Assembly: GCA_033398695.1 (NCBI GenBank)
Contig: CM065814.1
Coordinates: 81,858,358-81,922,357 of the forward strand
Source: Orobanche coerulescens
Taxonomy: Eukaryota; Streptophyta; Magnoliopsida; Lamiales; Orobanchaceae
Reading direction: 5' to 3'
DNA: 64,000 nt
Shown: one piece after another, positions 22,790 through 33,545 of the stretch
Layout: each line of letters opens with the position of its first letter
Position numbering within the stretch: the stretch's first letter is position 1
Made by a program: the position numbers and the translations under genes
Notes under the pieces: model-generated
The model's database searches: none
Seen by the model: only the letters and a program-made list of their open reading frames with translations
What the model was told of the DNA's origin: nothing

Positions 22790-23344
22790 ATGATTTCCTG
22801 AAGCTGAATCGGACAATCCTGAAGCTGGCCATACACGACCATGAAGCTGAATTGGACAATCCTGAATCTCACGATTTCCGATAATTCGTCTACCATCAGG
22901 TAGACCAATGACATAAGGCTCACAACTAGTAGCACTACCCAGACGTAGTCTATTCAAACCTGACTCGGAAATGAATGAATGCGATGCACCAGTATCAAAA
23001 AGTGTACACACAGGTTGAGATAGAATATCGAGTGTACCTGAGATCATTCGGGCCTCTGGATCATTGGTCTTCTTCATCTCATAAATCTGGGGCTTGCTAG
23101 TCCCGGCACCGGATGCTCCCATCTGATGGCTAAAGGCTCCATCTTTATTCGCTCCTGTCGTCTTGAGCAGCCTTGATCGAGTGGCCCGATTTTGAGCAAT
23201 TTGATTGTTTCGGGGCCTGAGATGACGCCGGAGTAGGTTTGGAGTCCCTACGGCAAAAACGGGCCTTATGCCCAGCAATCCCACAGTTATGACACGTGAT
23301 TGTCTGTCTCGGACACTTGGTGCTGAGATGACCAAGATCCCCAC
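22790..23344 (-). pseudogene. Element F protease fragment
   Basis: Read on the minus strand: KPQIYEMKKTNDPEARMISG, then the aspartic protease active site LFDTGASHSFIS (intact, unlike G), [18 protein letters not shown], and then a break. It is in a different frame from gag, overlapping its 3' end, so a frameshift separates them. The end near 22790-22850 contains repeated short filler (CCTGAAGCTGAATnGGACAATCCTGA twice), marking an illegitimate junction to G pol. Confidence 0.75.
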
Positions 23345-24380
23345 AGTTAAAACAGGTGATGGACGAACTGGCCGCTCGTGATTGAGATTCTGCGGGTTTA
23401 GGCGTCACAGGAGGTCGCTCAGAAAAAGTGGAGCCCGCACGAGGTTTCTTGAAAGTGGCCTGACTGCCGTCAGACTGATTACGGTTCTTGGACTTTTTGC
23501 TAGCAGATGAAGGTTGTTGCTTAGCAATTTCTTTAGTAGTAAGCTCATAGGTAAGAGCTTTCTCAATGAATTCAACCAACGTGGTGCAATTATGATTAAG
23601 CAACTGTAGTCTCATACGGGGTTTCAGCCTCTTGCTGAAGTACTTAATCTTATCCGCCTCGGAATGAATGATAGATGAGGCGAACGGAAGAAGTTCCTGA
23701 AATTTCTCGGCAATGGCGAGAACATCCTCGTCTGTTGAGGGGTCGGGAGTGAGTAATTCTGACAACTTAGCTTCCCTGAGTGGGGCTGGATAATACCTCT
23801 CCATCATGAGAGTTTTGAACTGATCCCAAGTACATGATCCTTCGGTGGGCTTCAACGACAACCACCAAGAATGTGCGCTCTTACCCAGGTAGTAAGCCGC
23901 AACTGAAACTTTGTGTCCTTCGGGACACTCTACCATAGCAAACAACTTCTCGAAATGTTCGAGCCAATGAATAATATCCACCGGCTCAGACGAGCCTTCA
24001 AAAGTAGGTGGCCTTTGGCGAGAGATGTCGCCGATGATACTGCTCACATTCCTCTCTTGCCTCTGAGGTGGCGGTGGGGGAGCCTGTTGATTTTGATTGA
24101 CTGAGTTATGCATCGTCTCCATCAGCTGTGCCATCTGGGTCATTTGGGCCATCATGCCCTGCATAAAAGCGAGTGGGTCAACCCGGACACCTTCTGACTG
24201 AGCCGTGTCCCGGGTACGACTCCCCGATAGTGAATGATCACGTCCAGGTGAAGGAGTGGCAGCGTCGCTGCTCGATGAATTAGCATTATTCCTCGCATTC
24301 GCACGTGTATTCACACGAGCTCTAGGAATGCGGCCCGCTCCGCGGCCTCGTCCTCTACGTCCTCTGCCTGTTCTCTCCAT
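23145..24380 (-). CDS. Element F gag, open over 411 codons
   Basis: The ATG is at 24380. The protein has an arginine/glycine-rich start (MERTGRGRRGRGRG), a Q/P-rich linker, the retrotransposon gag domain (RPPTFEGSSEPVDIIHWLEHFEKLF, VECPEGHKVSVAAYYLGKSAHSWW, REAKLSELL) and two CCHC zinc knuckles (CFNCGDLGHLSTKCP and CHNCGIAGHKARFC) that bind RNA. It has a tail in a shifted frame. The gag part appears intact, which is unusual in this window. Expression would need the F LTR at 24877-27319 in the same orientation, which is present with a primer-binding site between. It is related to but distinct from G gag at 32238-33107. The 480-base leader 24381-24860 shows no other feature. Confidence 0.8.
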   Translation of the reverse strand: MERTGRGRRGRGRGAGRIPRARVNTRANARNNANSSSSDAATPSPGRDHSLSGSRTRDTAQSEGVRVDPLAFMQGMMAQMTQMAQLMETMHNSVNQNQQAPPPPPQRQERNVSSIIGDISRQRPPTFEGSSEPVDIIHWLEHFEKLFAMVECPEGHKVSVAAYYLGKSAHSWWLSLKPTEGSCTWDQFKTLMMERYYPAPLREAKLSELLTPDPSTDEDVLAIAEKFQELLPFASSIIHSEADKIKYFSKRLKPRMRLQLLNHNCTTLVEFIEKALTYELTTKEIAKQQPSSASKKSKNRNQSDGSQATFKKPRAGSTFSERPPVTPKPAESQSRAASSSITCFNCGDLGHLSTKCPRQTITCHNCGIAGHKARFCRRDSKPTPASSQAPKQSNCSKSGHSIKAAQDDRSE

Positions 24381-24860
24381 ACTGAAGTAGGAAAGTCACA
24401 TGATAATTAAATCTCCCGCATGAATATCACGTTATGATCACGCCATGAAATGATGAAAATGAGCATACATGCTCTAACATAGTGATTATATGAATGATTA
24501 ACTGAAGTGACATGATTATCTGATGAAATTCTTGGAATGATTATTTGAACAAGTTACCAAGATTAATGATATGATCTTCCTGTTCAACAACTGAGTAATG
24601 AAATGAATTGAGTGACTAACTAGTTAACATGACCGTCCTGGTCAAAATGAAAATGATGATTGAGGATTGTTAACTGATGAATTATGAATGAATGATTCTT
24701 ATTGCCAGAAATTATACCATAGCGTTAGAAATCTTACAGTTCTTGGTCTAATTGGCTCGGCATTTGCACAGGTCACACGTGACGCGAAAGTCCAATGATA
24801 CTAGTCCGATGACGATGATTTCAAATGAGACATGACTCGGAAGGTAGTATTCAAAACCAC

Positions 24861-24872
24861 GCTCCGATACCA
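24861..24872 (-). other. Primer-binding site of element F
   Basis: The minus strand reads TGGTATCGGAGC four bases inside the LTR end. It differs from the usual TGGTATCAGAGC by one base (A to G). Confidence 0.8.
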
Positions 24873-24876
24873 ACTC

Positions 24877-27319
24877 TGTAACACCCCAAACTAGGAGGAT
24901 ATTACAGTGCCGTGATTCCCCGACTGGGACCCACCAGGCGAATGAAAATGATGAATTGAATAATATAATTGTAGTACCGAACCACATTATATTACCAAAT
25001 ACTCCGATGAGGAGTTTAAGTACAACACACCAGGACAATACCGAATACTAATATATTTTATATGAAGATAAAATACACCACCTTGAATAAATGAACATCT
25101 CAAACGGAATTTGCAGCGGAAATACAACTGAAGAGAAGTAAGAATTTCTGAAATGACTGAAATGACTAAAATAAACGGAATGACTGGGCCCCCTAATAGT
25201 ATCACTGGGACTCCTCGCCATCAACATGCTCTTCCCGTGCCTTTGCCTTGCCGTGACCTGAAAACGAAATTCCCCCAACGGGGTCAGTTACACAGAACAA
25301 CAATCCTCAAGGGTTGAAAATACACAATCAAGATATAACTGAAGTTATGAAACATCCTTAGTTATGAATTACATTGAAGAGGAGTATCATAGTACGCCCG
25401 TAATGTTTTGTGCAAGTGTACAAGACGAATGACCGGACACACCCGTCCTTGTACCTAATTAGTCTCACGGAGGTAAGCGTTACTGTGTGCACGGTCCAAA
25501 TGTATCGGTGAACCCAATACATGACCATCGTGTGCCCGACTAAAAATTCCACACAACCACACCCGGCCACGCAATATGAACCTAGAAGCTCATATGAACG
25601 AGAATGACCGCAATGAATATCAATGAATAATAATTCAACAAGGCCAATAATGACTCACCGAGGTGAAAATAATAGTGACGTGATTGATAACTCAATGAAA
25701 TGATTGGAACCGTCGTTCCTCGTGAATGAAGTGATTATTCGACAATTACTAGTCTCAATACGGTTAATACAATGATGGATGAGTATGATTATGAATGATC
25801 AACAACAAAAGGAGTGAATATCCTCTTAACCGAGTAAGAATCAACTTACTCAACACCGGTGATAATTATCCTTCCACGAACAACGTCCTAATTGAGATAT
25901 CGGTCGCTCGAACAACCTTGAATAATACAATTACCAACAATCCGTTCAATATACGAATCAAACACGAATATAACGAAATCAAAATGTCGATACGATTAAA
26001 CCAAGTTCATTGGGGCATTATATCGAACACTTTGTGGCCAAACTTCGATTGTTTATAACCAAACCTCAAAATACCAACATCAAATCCCCAAGAAGTGTTT
26101 CAAACCAACAAAACATCTTCAATACGATCAATAATCCATTATGAATATCCAAAATCGTGATTTCAACAACAATTAATCGAAAACCCCCAAATCCAACACA
26201 ATATTCAAAGTGTTCTTGAATAATCCTTCAATAATCCAATGAGTAATCAAACAGGTCCATAATCATGCGTATATCACTTCATACAACATGATCCTAACAT
26301 CCAAAACACAATATCTCAATACAAAATCGAAATCCAAGATGTTTGATGAAAATTACCTCTTGAAGATCCAAGCACTATGATCCGAAGAATACGCGATAGA
26401 TCGATGATCCGAGCTTCACAACCGAATGAAAATGATGAAAATCCAACACTCAAGTGATAGATGATGAAAATCCTCTCCCTCAAGCCTTCTCTCTCGGATG
26501 TAGGTGAAGAAATGGAGAAAAATGAGCTGAACTCGCTCAACAAATGCAATTATAGAGTTGACTGCCCTGTGTGCCGCGGCTCAGCCGAAGTGTGCCGCGG
26601 CACAGGGCCGAAATTGCCCCCCAGTGGTCGGCAGTGTGCCGCGGCACGGACGAGTGTGCCGCGGCAGTGTCTCGGCAGTGTGCCGCGGCCCTGCCGGCAT
26701 GTGCCGCGGCACAAGGTACGGACGGGTTTGGCCGATAATGCAATACGAGTGTGCCGCGGCCCGGACGGGTGTGCCGCGGCAGTGACTCGGCAGTGTGCCG
26801 TGGCCCTGCTGGCATGTGCCGCGGCACAAGGTACAAAATGCGCGGCCGAATCTGGAAAATGTGTGTGCCGCGGCGCACACTCCTTGTGCCGCGGCCCACA
26901 CCCCCTTGGGTCCCAAAATGATGAAAAAAATGACCCGGGAAGGGAAAAAAGGCAATAGGAATTGATATTTGGGAACCAATAACACGAAATAGAAGTACGA
27001 AAACCCCAAAATGGTGGTTCCAAGTAATGATTACAAGGGTTCGTCCAACAAGAACACGATTTGAACAATGAAGAGGTTTGAAGTGACATGAATTCCAACG
27101 TCAACAACGACTAATGAATCAATTACCACGATCAAGATAATAGTCTTGTCTCGATTCCCGAATAAGGTTGAAACAATGAACAATATCAATACACAACTCG
27201 AAGTTATTCCGAACGGTGAGCACGGATGAATGATTATTATCAAGTGAAAAATTTACATAGCGACAATTACTGAATGAAATCACTGAATGATAATGACTGA
27301 ATTACAAGTGGGTATTACA
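24877..27319 (-). mobile_element. F-family Ty3/Gypsy 5' LTR, 2443 bp, minus orientation
   Basis: It is bounded by TGTAACACCCC and GGGTATTACA. It matches 1-1781 in the part downstream of the TATA box. It sits against a G LTR fragment at 27320 (GTTTAAACAC, equal to 19711 of the complete G LTR). No F 3' LTR is found in the window at the other end of the F gag/protease segment. Reading frames inside its palindrome array are artefacts. Confidence 0.88.
26571..26897. repeat. Palindrome array, GTGCCGCGGCAC type, in F LTR U3
   Basis: Twelve GTGCCGCGG cores (one with CCGTGG) are centred near 26576.5, 26597.5, 26641.5, 26661.5, 26685.5, 26706.5, 26756.5, 26776.5, 26800.5, 26821.5, 26870.5 and 26891.5. 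Steps are 20-24 bp within groups and 44-50 bp between. Two quartets, 26641-26706 and 26756-26821, have the same 20, 24, 21 spacing and nearly the same spacers, so one is a roughly 115-bp duplication of the other. The array is extremely GC-rich against an AT-rich LTR. Confidence 0.95.
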
Positions 27320-28383
27320 GTTTAAACACTTTATGATATCAATTTTATTGTTTAAATCCAACTATGGTGAGGTTAACCGATTCAAAGATGTTCTACTGAT
27401 CTAAATTCATCCAGCAAGATGAGTATGATAGTTACAACATGGTTAATATCCTTACATCATCAAGAATACATCCATCTCAAACCCTCATTTATCATATTCG
27501 TCAAAAGTGTTTAAAAAGTTGGATTAAAACTATGTTTTACTTGATTAATTTAACTCTAGGTGAAATATACTTCATCATTAACACCAACATACGAAAAGTA
27601 CAGAGAAGAGATACACACATACCTCCAGAAATGATGAACAGCTCTCAACACTACAAGGAAATACACTCCAAGCTCAAGAACACCTCCTAATCTTCAAGAT
27701 AATGAGCTCCACTCCAAGATTTAAGGCTTAAATGCAAGTTGGAGGAGGTTGATATCGATTTGGGGGTGCAGAGGGACGATAAATGGAGAGAGAATCGGTT
27801 TAGAGTTGTGAATAAATGAAAAATAGGCTGGTCCTATAAATAGACTATGCAGACTTAGCGTACGCTATAGGGAAAATTTAGCGTACGCTAACGCACTTAC
27901 GTACGCTAACCGGTTAATATTACGTACGTAAGCGGCTTACAGAGGCTACTGACTTGAATCCGCAGGTTATTAGCGCACGCTGATTACAAAGGTGTTACGC
28001 ACGCTAATAAAAGTTGACCCAGGCCGACAAGACAGCTCAGACATCACATTCATGCATGCCAACGGATAAGAGGTTCACGTGCTGTAGTCAACTGATGTCA
28101 GATTCTCTTTTAGCGTACGCAACAGAGGAAATATTACGCATGTTAAGGCATAAGATTAACGTACGTTAATCATGCTACGTAGCGTATGCTACATCAACAG
28201 AAAAGTTCAAAAAAATGCAACTCTCTAATTAACATCGAATCATCAAGTATGAAATGAAATAACAACGATATGAAGTTCAAATCTATAATACCTCAATATA
28301 ATACTAAATGCAATGATTCAAGATTATCAATTTATCCGAATAAATAACGACAGATAAAAATGAAATTACAGTCAGATATTACA
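27320..28383 (-). mobile_element. G LTR fragment (last 1064 bp in map order)
   Basis: It matches 19711-20775 closely, including the palindrome array at 27856-28191 and the TATA box near 27835. It begins exactly at the F LTR end and is followed by a polypurine tract and G pol, so it is the original 3' LTR of the G copy whose 5' LTR is at 33546, broken by the F segment. Confidence 0.88.
27856..28191. repeat. Palindrome array in G LTR fragment
   Basis: This is the same 4+2+4 layout as 20247-20582 with a few base changes. Most of those noticed are C to T or G to A within CG steps (for example TAGCGTATGCTA at 28180). Confidence 0.9.
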
Positions 28384-28402
28384 TACTGCCCCCCTTAAAA
28401 AG
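28384..28402 (-). other. Polypurine tract of G
   Basis: The minus strand reads CTTTTTAAGGGGGGCAGTA directly before the LTR. Confidence 0.8.
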
Positions 28403-28459
28403 AGTTTCGTCCTCAAAACTAAGGGGTAATAACTCGGGGTATCTCACTCACATACTATC

Positions 28460-30240
28460 CTAGGTCTCCCACGTAGCCTCCTCGACTCCGTATCGTGACC
28501 ACTGAACCTTCAGTAGGGGGATCATCTTGTTCCGCAATTGCCTGATCCTCCACTCGAGTATCCGCACAGGACGCTCCTCGTACGAATGATCCTCCGCTAA
28601 TTCAATCTCTTCGAACTTAAGTACATGGCTCGGATCAGCAACATATCTCCTCAACTGGGAGACATGGAACACGTTGTGAATCCGACTCAAATCTGGTGGT
28701 GAAGCCAGTCGAAAGGCCAGATCACCTATGCGCTCCAAAACCTCAAGCGGCCCAATGTACCTCGGGCTCAGCTTGCCCCTTTTCCCGAAACGAAAAACAC
28801 CTCGGGTAGGAGACACCTTCATTAACACATGGTCACCAACCTCAAACTCAAGCGGTCGTCGACGGTGGTCAGCATAGGACTTCTGTCGACTTTGAGCCGT
28901 TAACAACCGACTCCTAATCAGAACAATCTTCTCACGAGCTGCTAACAACATATCGGGCTCCGTACGCAGAGATTCCGATAGTTCGTCCCAACACAAAGGG
29001 GACCTACAACGACGGCCATACAATGCCTCATACGGTGCCATCTGAATCGAAGCGTGCCAACTATTATTATAAGTAAATTCCACCAAAGGTAGCTGGGTTT
29101 CCCAATCGTATTTCCCATCAAGAGCACACGCCCTCAACATATCTTCTAGAGTTTGGATGGTTCTTTCAGATTGGCCATCGGTCTGCGGATGGAAAGCCGT
29201 ACTGAAATTCAACTACATGCCCATCGCACGATGAACTGCCATCCAGAAGTGCGACACGAATCGCCCGTCACGGTCCGATACAATACTCTTGGGGGTACCA
29301 TGTAACCTCACAATTTCCTTAATAAATAACTGGGATAATATCTCGGGACCCCACGTGTCCTTAATCTCCAAGAAGTGGGCTGATTTGGTCAGATGGTCCA
29401 CAATCACCCAAATCGTATTCATCCCTCGATGACTCATCGGCAAGCTAGTGATAAAATCCATCGATATATCCTCCCATTTCCACTCGGGAATTGGGAGCGG
29501 TTTCGGTATTCCTGCGGGTCGCTGGTGCTCAATCTTAACTTGTTAACAGGTTAAACATCTCGAAACGAATTCGGCAACCTCACGTTTCATATTCCCCCAC
29601 CAATAATTTGCTGCAAATCCTTATACATCTTGCTAGATCACGGGTGAATAGAGTACGGGGTAGCATGGGCTTCTCTCATGATAGAGTTCCTCAACTCTTC
29701 GTCTGCAGGTACACAAACTCGATTTCTAAAGTATATCAATCCATCCTCGTGGATCACGAATCCATGGGCTTTCCCTTGAGTTACCTCATCCCGAACTCGA
29801 GATAAGAATTGGTCCGTAATTTGCTTCGATTTGATCATATCATCAAGAGACAAAGAAATCTCAAGTGTTAAAAGTTGTCCCTGAACACGTTGTAACCAAA
29901 CTTCAATTTCTGGCCACATAAGATCGAACTGCAACTCTCTCTGTGCTGTCAAGCGGCTCAGTATCTGCTCCTGCACTGTCTTACGGTGCAAAGCGTCGGC
30001 AACCACATTTGCTTTGCCCGGGTGATAAAGGATCTCGATATCATAGTCCTTGATTAATTCTAGCCACCTTCTCTGCCTCATGTTCAAATCCTTCTGAGTA
30101 AAAATGTACTTTAGGCTCTTGTGGTCAGTAAAGATCTAGCAGGTAACTCCATACAGATAGTGACGCCATATTTTCAAAGCAAACACCACGGCTGCTAGCT
30201 CCAAGTCGTGGGTTGGATAGTTAACTTCATAGGGTCTCAA
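28460..30240 (-). pseudogene. G pol: RNase H end, integrase and chromodomain (second copy)
   Basis: The integrase catalyses insertion of the DNA copy; the chromodomain-like tail is thought to guide it to heterochromatin. Read down from 30240: the continuation of RNase H after a stop; MNMRQRRWLELIKDYDIEIL and YHPGKANVVADAL (30087-29980); an integrase zinc region broken near 29610; the core MDFITSLP and VSDRDGRFVSHFW (29461-29213); then a stop; then FHPQTDGQSERTIQTLEDML, GPLEVLERIGDLAFRL and VRILEWRIRQL...VEEATWE. The tail ends in a stop at 28460 where the first copy reads on (WETEDSMR). Stops and small deletions make it non-functional. Confidence 0.85.
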
Positions 30241-32199
30241 TTATCTCGATGCATAGGCAATCACTTTCCCTTCCTGCATGAGTACACATCCAAGGCCCTG
30301 TCTCGACGCGTCACTGTACACCACGAATCCTTCCGTTCCTTTTGGTAGGACCAAAACAGGTGCCGAAATCAATCGACTCTTGAGTTCATCAAAACTTTGC
30401 TGACATGCTTCTGACCACAAATACTTCTTATCCTTCCATAGTAAGTTAGTCATCTGTTGCGCAATTTTAGAAAATCCTTCTACGAACCGCCGGTAGTAAC
30501 CTGCTAGGCCGAGGAAACTACGAACTTCCTTCACGTTCTTCGGTGGTAGCCAATCTCGAATGGCTTCCGTATTCTGTGGGTCCACTCTCACCCCTTCGGA
30601 TGATATCACATGTCCAAGAAAGATAACCTCAGATATCCAGAATTCACATTTAGAAAATTTCCCATAAAGCTGTTCCCGCCTCAACGCATCAAGAACTTGG
30701 TGGAGATGATGTTCATGCTCTTCGTGGTCACGAGAGTAAATCAGAATGTCGTCAATAAAAATGACTACAAAGCGATCCAGATAGTTAATAAAAACTCGAT
30801 TCATCAACTCCATGAATACCGCTGGTGCATTAGTAAATCCAAATGGCATCACCACAAAATCATAATGCCCATAGCGAGTACGGAAGGCTGTCTTTGAAAT
30901 GTCAAACTCTCGAATCCTCAACTGATGATAACCAGATCTCAAGTCGATCTTAGAAAACACGGCAGATCCCTGAAGTTGATCCAATAAATCATCAATACGA
31001 GGCAAAGGATACTTGTTCTTGATGGTTACCCTATTCAGCTCACGGTAATCAATACATAAATGCAGAGATCCGTCTTTCTTCCGTGCAAATAACACTGGTG
31101 CTCCCCAATGGGACGCACTAGGTCGAATATAGCCCTTTTTAGTTAACTCCTCAAGCTGGTTCTTCAATTCCTGCATCTCAGTCGGAGCCATACGATACGG
31201 TTCTTTCGAAAGCGGGGATGTACGTGGCTCCAACTCAATAATAAACTCCACGTCACGATGAGGGGGTAAGCCTGGCAACTCCTCCGGAAATACGTCTGGG
31301 TAGTCTCGGACTACCGGAATGTTGGCCAATTCAATTGGTCGATCTGTTTTTTTGGTCATGTAGCACCAATAACCAATACACCCTTGATTAAGCAGTTTCA
31401 CTGCTTTCATAGCGCTGATGACTCTCCCGGAACGACTGGGATTATCACCTCGAAAAATACACTCGAAACTATCATCAGAAGTGACAGTTACCATCCACTT
31501 GTGGACAATAAGTATGGCATCATGACGATCCATCCAATCGATACCCAATATTATATCATCCTTAGGTAAATCGACTACAATCAGATTTGATACCCACTCA
31601 CAGTCGTTCATACGAATCGGACAGTTCTGGACTTCACGATTCCCAATAATTCTTCTACCATCGGGTAGACCAATCACGTAAGGTTCACAATTGATAACAT
31701 GGTCTAAAGGAAAATTACTCAAACAAGAAGAAGATATAAAGGAGTGTGAAGCACTGGTATAAAAAAGAACACACACAGGCTGGGAGTGGATCTCGCGTAT
31801 ACCTGAAATCATGCTGGCCTCGGGATCGTCAGCTTTCTTCATCTCGTAAATCCTGGGTTTCGTAGCTCCGGCACCAGGTGTACCACTTTGATTCCCACGA
31901 CCCATTCCCCTATTCGCCCTGGTGGTCTGATAGGAAGCGGACGGAGGACCCCGGTTCTGGACAGAGGACTGAACTGGAGCATGAGACGCTACTGGTTTGT
32001 GTCCGGGCCCACTCCTGCAAAAACGAGCACAGTGACCATTCTTGCCACAAGTATGGCATGTGACGGCAGGCTTTGGGCATTTGGAGCTCACATGCCCCTG
32101 GTCTCCATAGTTATAGCATACCACAGACGAGGGAACCGCTCGAGAGTGCGATCTGGCTGGCTTCGACGCCATGGGTGGTCGATCAGAAGGGTTTGGCAA
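30241..32199 (-). pseudogene. G zinc knuckle, protease, reverse transcriptase and RNase H start
   Basis: This is a 652-codon open stretch. Residues 28-41 and 48-61 are two zinc knuckles; the first reads CYNYGDQGH, losing its second cysteine. The aspartic protease site at 147-150 reads YTSA where DTGA is needed, so the catalytic aspartate is gone. Reverse transcriptase spans about 300-530: [46 protein letters not shown] and the catalytic FIDD at 481-484, all present. RNase H starts about 595 ([15 protein letters not shown]) and is cut by a TAA at 30241-30243, at the same codon as in the copy at 22633. The element is a Tekay-type chromovirus by order of domains (RT-RH-IN-chromodomain). Confidence 0.87.
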
Positions 32200-32237
32200 T
32201 GACTGGGGCTTCCTGAATGTCCCCCGATTACTCTCGA

Positions 32238-33107
32238 TCAGTTACAGTTCCTGGATCTTTTGTTGTTGGACTGTGGTTGCTTCTTGAAAATCTCCTTCGC
32301 GGTGAGTTCATACTCCAGAGCTTTCTCGATGAACTCTGGTAAGGTAGTACAGTGGTGATTCAACAACTGCATTCTCATTCGGGGTTTAAGCCTCTTGAGA
32401 AAGTATTTGATCTTATCAGCCTCTGTTCGAATAATTATCATGGCGAAAGGAAGAAGTGCCTGAAATTTCTCGGCAACAGATAATACATCATCGTCTTCAG
32501 ACGGTTCTGAGTTCAGCAGTTTTGACAGTTTGGCCTCACGGAGTGGCGCTGGATAGTAATGGTCTAGCATGAGGTTTTTAAATTCCTCCCTAGTATAAAC
32601 ACCATCAGCTGGCCTCACTGAAAGCCACCAGGTATGAGCGCCTTTGCTAAGATAGTAAGCTGATACAGAGACGCGGTTCTCTTCCGGGCAGTCCACCATC
32701 TCGAAAAGTTTCTCAAAATGCTTGATCCAATGCACAATGTCAGAAGGCTCAGAGGAGCCTTCAAAGGTCGGAGGTCGCTGACGAGAGATTTCACTGATGA
32801 TCCGACTCACGGGTCCGCCAAGCACAGGAGGAGGATGAGGCCCTTGTTGCTGGCCAGTAATGGCTCTCTACATAGCTTCCATCAATTGACCCATCTGGGT
32901 CATCTGAGTCATCATTCCCTGCATCACAATGTAAGGATCAACACGCGCATCCTCTTGTCCAGTGTGGTGCGATTGTTCCCTAGAAGGCGAACCACTGGCT
33001 GCGGAACTGTGCTCCACATTCGCGCGCCTGTTGGCTCATGGTATCGGGATTCGGCCCCTTCCGCGGCCTCGTCCCCCTCTTCCACAACCTCTCAGATTTC
33101 TTTCCAT
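32238..33107 (-). pseudogene. G gag, N-terminal and central part
   Basis: The ATG at 33107 starts MERNLRG, with an RG-rich N-terminus like that of F gag. A stop interrupts it near 33038 and another near 32868. The gag domain is clear at 32825-32238 (RPPTFEGSSEPSDIVHWIKHFEKLF, VDCPEENRVSVSAYYLSKGAHTWW, REAKLSKLL). A stop near 32238 and a frameshift separate it from the zinc-knuckle frame. The leader 33108-33528 has no coding feature. Confidence 0.8.
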
Positions 33108-33528
33108 ACTGAAAGAATCAAACCGCAATGATAACCATAAGTACCGTTCATGATACTAGTCAAAGTTCATGCTAAGTTAATAGCAATAAAGAATTACATA
33201 CTTAAGAAAACAATTCATAATGAATTATCGACACTACGAGTGTCGCAAAAATATCATATCGACGTCGAGTCGAAAATTTCAACCATATAATCAATCCAGA
33301 ACTTACCTCGAATTATCAATCAGATAAATCCTGTCACAATTCCTCGAAATAACAAGATCCACAAAGAGATCAATTCCAATATCAATATCACGCCAGTAAT
33401 TAAATCATGGATCATAAAGTACATACCGTATTTGGCTCGTAGGGTCAGGCGCTTGCACAGGTCACACGTGACACGAAGGTCTCTTGATACTAGTTCATTT
33501 CACAATGACTCATAGCAGAAAATAACAC

Positions 33529-33540
33529 TCTCCGATACCA
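33529..33540 (-). other. Primer-binding site of element G
   Basis: The minus strand reads TGGTATCGGAGA between LTR and leader. It differs from TGGTATCAGAGC at two positions. Confidence 0.75.
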
Positions 33541-33545
33541 TCTTC

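Noticed and set aside
26461..27107. Long overlapping open frames on both strands (repeated CAAAQ, PRHT, CRG words)
   Set aside because: They arise from the GTGCCGCGGCAC array, which has few stop codons in any frame. There is no start context or family similarity, and the sequence is LTR U3.
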